From: Lewinella sp. JB7
GTDB taxonomy: Bacteria; Bacteroidota; Bacteroidia; Chitinophagales; Saprospiraceae
Direction of reading: 5' to 3'
DNA: 64,000 bases
Assembly: GCF_024297185.1 (NCBI RefSeq)
Contig: NZ_JANCTD010000006.1
Coordinates: 186,001-250,000, forward strand
Shown here in pieces: positions 59,710 to 64,000 of this stretch. Under the pieces are notes generated by a model that was not told where the DNA came from, searched no databases, and saw nothing but the letters and a program-made list of their open reading frames with translations. Both the position numbers and the translations under genes were made by a program. The stretch's first letter is position 1. Each line of letters starts with the position of its first letter.

Positions 59710-62700
59710 CTACCGGGCGACCACGAATCGCATGCTTTCGGTAGCCCCGTCACCGATCACCTGCAGGGTATATGCCCCCGGCAGGAGGCCCGCCAGGTCA
59801 AGCCGGTGCTTGGCCGTCGTCGTACGAACTTCGCTGGTCGTCCGCCCTTCCCCGCTCACGATGCGCAGGGTGACGTTCGCCCCGAATCGGGTGGGGATGA
59901 GCACGTCGAGGAAGTCACTGGTCGCCGGATTAGGGAATACCTCCAGCCGATCACGTACCTCCGTGCCGGCCACGGGACGGGTAGCGGGTCCGGAGCCGCA
60001 GTAGGACTGCCGTTCGTAGCTGCCGATGTCCCGGCGATCGCCGAATACCCGGTGCCCGACTTGGTCCCGAGAACGATCGTCGGGGTCGCCCATGTCGATG
60101 ACCGGGCTGGGGCACATGGGCATGTGCGTCAGGGTCGGACCACCGTTATCGGCCAGCGGACCAAAGTTCGCGGACATGCCCTCCTTATCGGTAGGTCCCG
60201 CCGGAAACTGGTTCCCGGAATCGTCACTGATTAGGTTATAGCCATTGGAGTTTACCATTCCCATGGGGGCGCCGAAGTCGGGGTACACCACCGCTACGTT
60301 GTCACTGATCGCCGTTCCGGTGATGAGCAGGCTCGATCCCGTTACGGGCTGCATGTATCCCCCACCGGTAGCCGCGCCGTTCATGGTGATGGTCACCTTG
60401 TCCAGATCGGCCGCGCCGGCGTTGGCGACGCCGCCGCCCCATCCTTCGGTGAAGTTGCCGGAGACAGTAGACAGGATCAGGGTCAACTCGCCGCCGGTAG
60501 CGTTGGTGATGCCCCCGCCGACGGTTTTCGGACCGCCCGTTGCCGAGTTGCCCGCGATGGTGGAGAAACTGACGAACAGTTCACCCCCGTTGTTGTAAAC
60601 GCCGCCACCGCTGACGCCCTGGTCGGAGCCGGTTACGGAGTTGCCCAGGATGTTGACGCCCACGACGTTCATTTCCGTGCCGGCCTGGTTCCAGAGGCCG
60701 CCGCCCTCGTGCGCGGCGTGGTTACCGACGACGGATCCGCCCACGAAGGTGACCGTAGCGTCGTTACCCGTCACGTGAAAGGCACCCCCGTTACCGGGAG
60801 CGGAACCCGTCGAATTGTTCACGTAGTGAGTTTCGGCCGAAGAGTAGGTACCGTCAATCACCTCTACGGCGCCTCCGGCCCGGTTGGAGAGGTTATCGGC
60901 AAAGTAGGCTCCGGCAACACCGACGTCACCGCCGGTACTCAGTAAGCCGCCGCCGGAACCGGAAGTGCCGGTCGCGCGATTATAAGTTACGTGGGTGAGC
61001 GGGCCCACCAGCAGCGTACCGCCGTTGTTGTAAATACCCCCGCCGCCGTGATCCGGATCGTTGCCCTGGGCGATGTTGCCGTGTACCCGGGTCCCGATTA
61101 TGGTCATGATGCCGGTGTTGTTCCAGAGGCCACCGCCCTCGGCGCCGGCGCAGTTGCCGCTCACCGAGCCACCCAGTACGCTGAGGTCGCCGTCGCTGCC
61201 GACGTGAATCCCCCCGCCGTTGCCGGGCCGATTGGCGACGATATTGCTATCGATCACCGAGTACGTGACGTAGAACACGGTGCCGGCCCCCGAAGCATCC
61301 TCGATGCCCGCACCGGCGCGGTTGGCGGAGTTGCCACTGACGACGGCGTCGTTTACGCGCAGGGTTCCCCCCGTAGCGTTCAGGACGCCCCCTCCACTGC
61401 CCGACGCCCCCGTGGCCCGGTTGTTCATGATCTTCGTTTCGTAGCCGATGGCCAGCGTACCGCCGTTGTTGTAGATGCCGCCTCCACCCTGGTCGGCGTC
61501 GCTACCCATGGCCACGTTACCGTGTACCATCACGTTGCGGACGGTCATCTTACCTACGTTGTTCCAGAGGCCGCCGCCCTCGGCACCGGCCATGTTGCCG
61601 CTCACCGAGCCGCCCAGCATGCTGAAGTCGCCGTCGCCACCGACGTGTACGCCGCCCCCGTTGCCGGGACTGTTGAATACCTGATTATTGTCGATCATGG
61701 CATCCACGGCGTAGGCGCGGCTGGGAGCTCCGGATGCGTCCTCGATGCCGCCGCCGGCCCGGTTCGCCACGTTGTTCATCACGTGAGCCTCCACGACGGC
61801 CAGCGATCCGCCCGCCGCGTTCAGGATGCCGCCGCCGCTGCCGGATTTACCGGTGGCGCGGTTGTTGGTGACCATCGTGCCGGGTCCGACGTACATATGG
61901 CCGCCATCATTGTACAATCCGCCGCCGCCCTGGTCGGGGTCATCGCCCTTGGCGACGTTGTTGTCCACTTCGGTCGCCATGATGCGCAGCTTTCCGGTCC
62001 CGATCCAGATGCCGCCGCCCTCGGCACCGGCCATGTTACCGTTCACCTCGCTCTCGTCGATGTTGAGGATGCCGTCTCCACCGACGTGAATGCCGCCGCC
62101 GTTGCCGGGAGCGGTAAATACGACGTTTTCGTTGATGTGGGACCGTGAAATGACCACGTCCGTACCCCCTCCGGAGGCATCTTCGATACCGCCACCGGCG
62201 CGGTTGGCCTTATTTTCGGCTACCAGGCAGGAGACCATTTCCAGGGTTCCCCCCGAACCGTTGAGGAGGGCTCCGCCCGAGCCCTTTTCCCCGAGGGCCG
62301 TGTTGCGGGTGAGCATCACCTCTCGGAGATACATTTTACCGGTATTGTAGATGGCTCCGCCGCCCTGACCGACCATCATGCCCTGAGCTCTGCTGCTCTT
62401 GATGAATACCTGGCGGAGGTACACCGTGCCGTCCACGTTCTGCAGGGCGCCCCCGCTTTCTTTCGTGAATCCGTTGACCATCCGCAACTGGGAAATGATC
62501 ACCCGGGCTCCCCCCATGATGTTGAACACCCGGTTCGTCTGGTTGCCGGTCAGGATGGTCCGGGGCCAGCCGTTGCCCCGGATCGTCAGATCCTTGTCGA
62601 TCTTGATTTCGGAGAGCAGGTTGAAATTCTTGAAGTTCGTAGCGACGGCGAAGGTGATCTCGTCGCCCGGCGCGGCGTCCATCACGGCCTGCCGCAGCGA

Positions 62701-62817
62701 ACCCGGTCCGCTGTTGGCGCTGGTTGTGACGACAATATTCGCCGCGAAAAGTAAGGATAGCGAGGAAAGACCCAATACCAGGGTCATTACCAATCGCTTG
62801 GTGTAGAGGTTGTTCAT
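59710..62817 (-). CDS. Secreted beta-helix repeat protein with choice-of-anchor Q region and T9SS type A sorting domain
   Basis: 1,035 residues from ATG 62817 (MNNLYTKRLVMTLVLGLSS). Signal peptide (about 1-27), then SGPGSLRQAVMDAAPGDEITF, common at the start of bacterial parallel beta-helix surface proteins. Four tandem units of about 147 residues follow (NRAGGGIEDASG, PGNGGGIHVGGDGD, AGAEGGGLWNN, QGGGGIYNNGGTL). FGPLADNGGPTLTHMPMC is a choice-of-anchor Q-type segment. The last 80 residues are a T9SS type A sorting domain (VFPNPATSDFLDVLIP; LPGAYTLQVIGDG). It should be exported by the T9SS and fixed to the cell surface, possibly as an adhesin. Its own promoter and terminator separate it from the glycan run. 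Confidence 0.9.
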   Translation of the reverse strand: MNNLYTKRLVMTLVLGLSSLSLLFAANIVVTTSANSGPGSLRQAVMDAAPGDEITFAVATNFKNFNLLSEIKIDKDLTIRGNGWPRTILTGNQTNRVFNIMGGARVIISQLRMVNGFTKESGGALQNVDGTVYLRQVFIKSSRAQGMMVGQGGGAIYNTGKMYLREVMLTRNTALGEKGSGGALLNGSGGTLEMVSCLVAENKANRAGGGIEDASGGGTDVVISRSHINENVVFTAPGNGGGIHVGGDGILNIDESEVNGNMAGAEGGGIWIGTGKLRIMATEVDNNVAKGDDPDQGGGGLYNDGGHMYVGPGTMVTNNRATGKSGSGGGILNAAGGSLAVVEAHVMNNVANRAGGGIEDASGAPSRAYAVDAMIDNNQVFNSPGNGGGVHVGGDGDFSMLGGSVSGNMAGAEGGGLWNNVGKMTVRNVMVHGNVAMGSDADQGGGGIYNNGGTLAIGYETKIMNNRATGASGSGGGVLNATGGTLRVNDAVVSGNSANRAGAGIEDASGAGTVFYVTYSVIDSNIVANRPGNGGGIHVGSDGDLSVLGGSVSGNCAGAEGGGLWNNTGIMTIIGTRVHGNIAQGNDPDHGGGGIYNNGGTLLVGPLTHVTYNRATGTSGSGGGLLSTGGDVGVAGAYFADNLSNRAGGAVEVIDGTYSSAETHYVNNSTGSAPGNGGAFHVTGNDATVTFVGGSVVGNHAAHEGGGLWNQAGTEMNVVGVNILGNSVTGSDQGVSGGGVYNNGGELFVSFSTIAGNSATGGPKTVGGGITNATGGELTLILSTVSGNFTEGWGGGVANAGAADLDKVTITMNGAATGGGYMQPVTGSSLLITGTAISDNVAVVYPDFGAPMGMVNSNGYNLISDDSGNQFPAGPTDKEGMSANFGPLADNGGPTLTHMPMCPSPVIDMGDPDDRSRDQVGHRVFGDRRDIGSYERQSYCGSGPATRPVAGTEVRDRLEVFPNPATSDFLDVLIPTRFGANVTLRIVSGEGRTTSEVRTTTAKHRLDLAGLLPGAYTLQVIGDGATESMRFVVAR
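60540..62288 (-). repeat. Four tandem ~441-base coding repeats
   Basis: Inside the secreted repeat protein gene the segment encoding NRAGGGIEDASG recurs at about 62190, 61750 and 61309, with a diverged copy near 60875, so the period is 441 bases (147 codons). The first three copies are close to each other and the fourth has drifted (NRAGGAVEVIDG). The GC-rich, near-identical DNA could recombine and change copy number in frame. Copy borders are set at the GSGG motif and are approximate. Confidence 0.85.
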
Positions 62818-62850
62818 AGTAGGTAGTTTGTGAAAAAAGTGCAGTCCAAG

Positions 62851-62881
62851 CCCGACCCGCATCGGCGAGCCGACAGTCGGG
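62851..62881 (-). other. Possible hairpin in the leader of the secreted repeat protein gene
   Basis: CCCGAC (62851-62856) and GTCGGG (62876-62881) are inverted, and inside them TCGGC and GCCGA form a second stem around two bases. The structure would lie about 34-64 bases before the ATG on the transcript. It has no U-tract. It may affect translation or mRNA stability; there is no match to a riboswitch I know. Confidence 0.35.
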
Positions 62882-62934
62882 AACTAAACCTACGACACAA
62901 ATCGCCTACTTGGTTTTGAAATTCACCAATAATT

Positions 62935-62942
62935 CAAAATTA
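62935..62942 (-). promoter_or_regulatory. Promoter (-7 TAnnTTTG) of the secreted repeat protein gene
   Basis: The minus strand reads TAATTTTG, an exact match to the Bacteroidota -7 element, 118 bases before the ATG at 62817. It lies in a 190-base AT-rich intergenic region, and within the inverted repeat AATAATT-CAA-AATTATT (62928-62944). Only a weak TTAG stands near the -33 position. It implies a leader of about 110 bases. Confidence 0.45.
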
Positions 62943-63008
62943 TTGTCTAGCCGAAAAATTTTAACTAAACATAAATTTTGAACGTGCCCGCAAATACCGG
63001 AAAATCCC

Positions 63009-64000
63009 TTAGTACCCACCAGCCCACCGGCGCATCCCCCATTCCGCGGCTAAGAGGGCCATCAGCAAAAAGAAGATGGCCTTGAGATTTACGACCGAAC
63101 GGGTGTTCACCGTCTCGAAGAGTACGGGTTTCACCGTTCCGTCCGCCTCCAGTCGGGAGGGCAGCGTGGAGAGATCCGCGGGAAACAACAGCGCCCCCCC
63201 GTACCGATCGCTGAGTTGCCGGAGCAGACCGTGATCGGCTTCCAGGGCGTACCGCTCCAGTTCCACGGCCTGTACGCTGAAGCGACCCTCACTCACCAAT
63301 TCTTCCGATCCGTCGTTGACTACCCCCCGGTACCGGTAGTTTCCCACCGGCAGTCGGCCGGCATCGAGAGCATAGGCGTTGGCGGTACGGGTAAATGCAA
63401 AATTGTATTCCCGCCCTTCCGGTCCGGTGACGAGGAGGGTCGCCTCCGGGCCATTGACCAGTTCATAGCTACTGTTGTAGAGTTCGGCATCGAACTGAAC
63501 GGGCTCGTTCTCGTCGAAGATATTCTCCGCCACGCTGACCCGGAACCGCCGCTTGTCATCCTGAACCGTCAGGTACTGGGCGAGCTGACTGACGAGTTCG
63601 TCGAAGCGTTCGTGATTTCCGTGCTCAAGGTAGTCGAACAGCCGCCACTGCCACAATCCCGATCCCAGCAGTATGCCGGACCTCCGTCCGCGATTCTCCC
63701 CCACGACCAGAAGGGGGAATTCGGTATTCACCCGACCGATCCGCTGTCCCATGACCGTGCGGGCGGCGGGAGATACCGCGAACCGACCGAAGGGGGCGGA
63801 CAGCGGGGGAAAGGTCGGCAAGGCCTGCCGCAGTTCCTCGCTCAGCGTAAAGGAATTGAAGGTAGGAATGAGGATGGCGGTAACCTCATTACCCTGCACC
63901 TGCGCTCCGCCGCCCTCTACCCTGACCAGATCCTGAGCCGCGTTGAGAATGGGCGGTGGCAAAGACGGCCCGGTAATGAAGAGCGTGGGCACCGTATTTT
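63009..64000 (-). CDS. C-terminal part of an unidentified membrane protein (5' end outside window)
   Basis: The frame stays open to base 64000, so only about 330 C-terminal residues are visible. I do not recognise the family surely. The visible part has a mixed alpha/beta segment (NEVTAILIPTFNSFTLSEEL; FPLLVVGENRGRRSGILLGSG), an Ig-like or extracellular beta-domain (about 160-250; FDAELYNSSYELVNGPEATL), and a single C-terminal membrane helix (LKAIFFLLMALLAAEWGMRRW). That layout matches the large membrane proteins found beside BatA/VWA genes in Bacteroidota, which carry a glutamine amidotransferase-like middle domain, but this is only a suggestion. No sorting domain is present. Confidence 0.65.
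   Translation of the reverse strand, partial: NTVPTLFITGPSLPPPILNAAQDLVRVEGGGAQVQGNEVTAILIPTFNSFTLSEELRQALPTFPPLSAPFGRFAVSPAARTVMGQRIGRVNTEFPLLVVGENRGRRSGILLGSGLWQWRLFDYLEHGNHERFDELVSQLAQYLTVQDDKRRFRVSVAENIFDENEPVQFDAELYNSSYELVNGPEATLLVTGPEGREYNFAFTRTANAYALDAGRLPVGNYRYRGVVNDGSEELVSEGRFSVQAVELERYALEADHGLLRQLSDRYGGALLFPADLSTLPSRLEADGTVKPVLFETVNTRSVVNLKAIFFLLMALLAAEWGMRRWAGGY

Noticed and set aside
60991-62148. Long plus-strand open frame (385 codons) inside the secreted repeat protein gene, plus several shorter ones
   Set aside because: Antisense shadow of a GC-rich, repetitive coding region. It has low-complexity Ala/Val/Gly content, no recognisable domain, and mirrors the repeat period of the real gene.
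60540-62288. CRISPR-like or intergenic repeat array
   Set aside because: The repeats are 441 bases long, contiguous and coding in one frame.

Overview
The window looks like chromosomal DNA from a Bacteroidota bacterium, most likely a Saprospiria/Lewinella-like marine member; the genus is a guess. The evidence is a PorW/SprE-type lipoprotein of the type IX secretion system (T9SS), a beta-helix protein with a C-terminal T9SS sorting domain, a UpxY-like NusG paralogue, and exact TAnnTTTG promoter elements. No tRNA, rRNA, CRISPR array or insertion sequence was seen.

Left flank (1-4815): the end of an RlmL/RlmK-type 23S rRNA methyltransferase, the PorW/SprE homologue, and a membrane-anchored M23 peptidase. 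Right flank (59646-64000): a large secreted repeat protein with its own promoter and terminator, and the C-terminal part of an unidentified membrane protein that runs off the window.

Between them lies one run of 45 minus-strand genes (59581 down to 4840), nearly all overlapping or a few bases apart. It is a surface polysaccharide/glycan locus. Read in transcription order: a UpxY-like antiterminator behind a good promoter; a glycosyltransferase; rmlB and rmlA; a PglK/MsbA-like ABC exporter; a UDP-uronate epimerase and a UDP-sugar dehydrogenase; the CpsB-type phosphatase, Wza and Wzc export/regulation set; a nonulosonic-acid (NulO) cassette (47176-40548) with a fused SpsF-SpsE enzyme, a KdsC-like phosphatase, two oxidoreductases, an AAC(3)-family acyltransferase, a MaoC hydratase and a DUF4910 protein; a block of glycosyltransferases with a pyruvyltransferase, an AsnB-type amidotransferase and a Wzy-like polymerase; wecB, a bi-domain oxidoreductase and a heparinase-like protein; a bacillosamine-type initiation module (acetyltransferase, aminotransferase, dehydratase, phosphoglycosyl transferase); a complete pseudaminic acid operon pseB-C-F-G-(formyltransferase)-I in which a formyltransferase stands where PseH is expected; two capsule-type transferases; a Wzx-like flippase; and an AspT/YidE-like transporter.

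Together the genes would make several activated sugars (dTDP-6-deoxyhexose, UDP-diacetamido sugar, UDP-aminouronate, CMP-pseudaminate and a second CMP-NulO of unknown structure), assemble them on a polyprenyl carrier, decorate them (pyruvate, amide, formyl or acyl groups), and flip, polymerise and export the product. The most interesting points are the NulO cassette, the formyltransferase swap, a gene whose start codon appears mutated to ATA (21780), and a glycosyltransferase gene that is one base out of frame just after its start (30643-30653).
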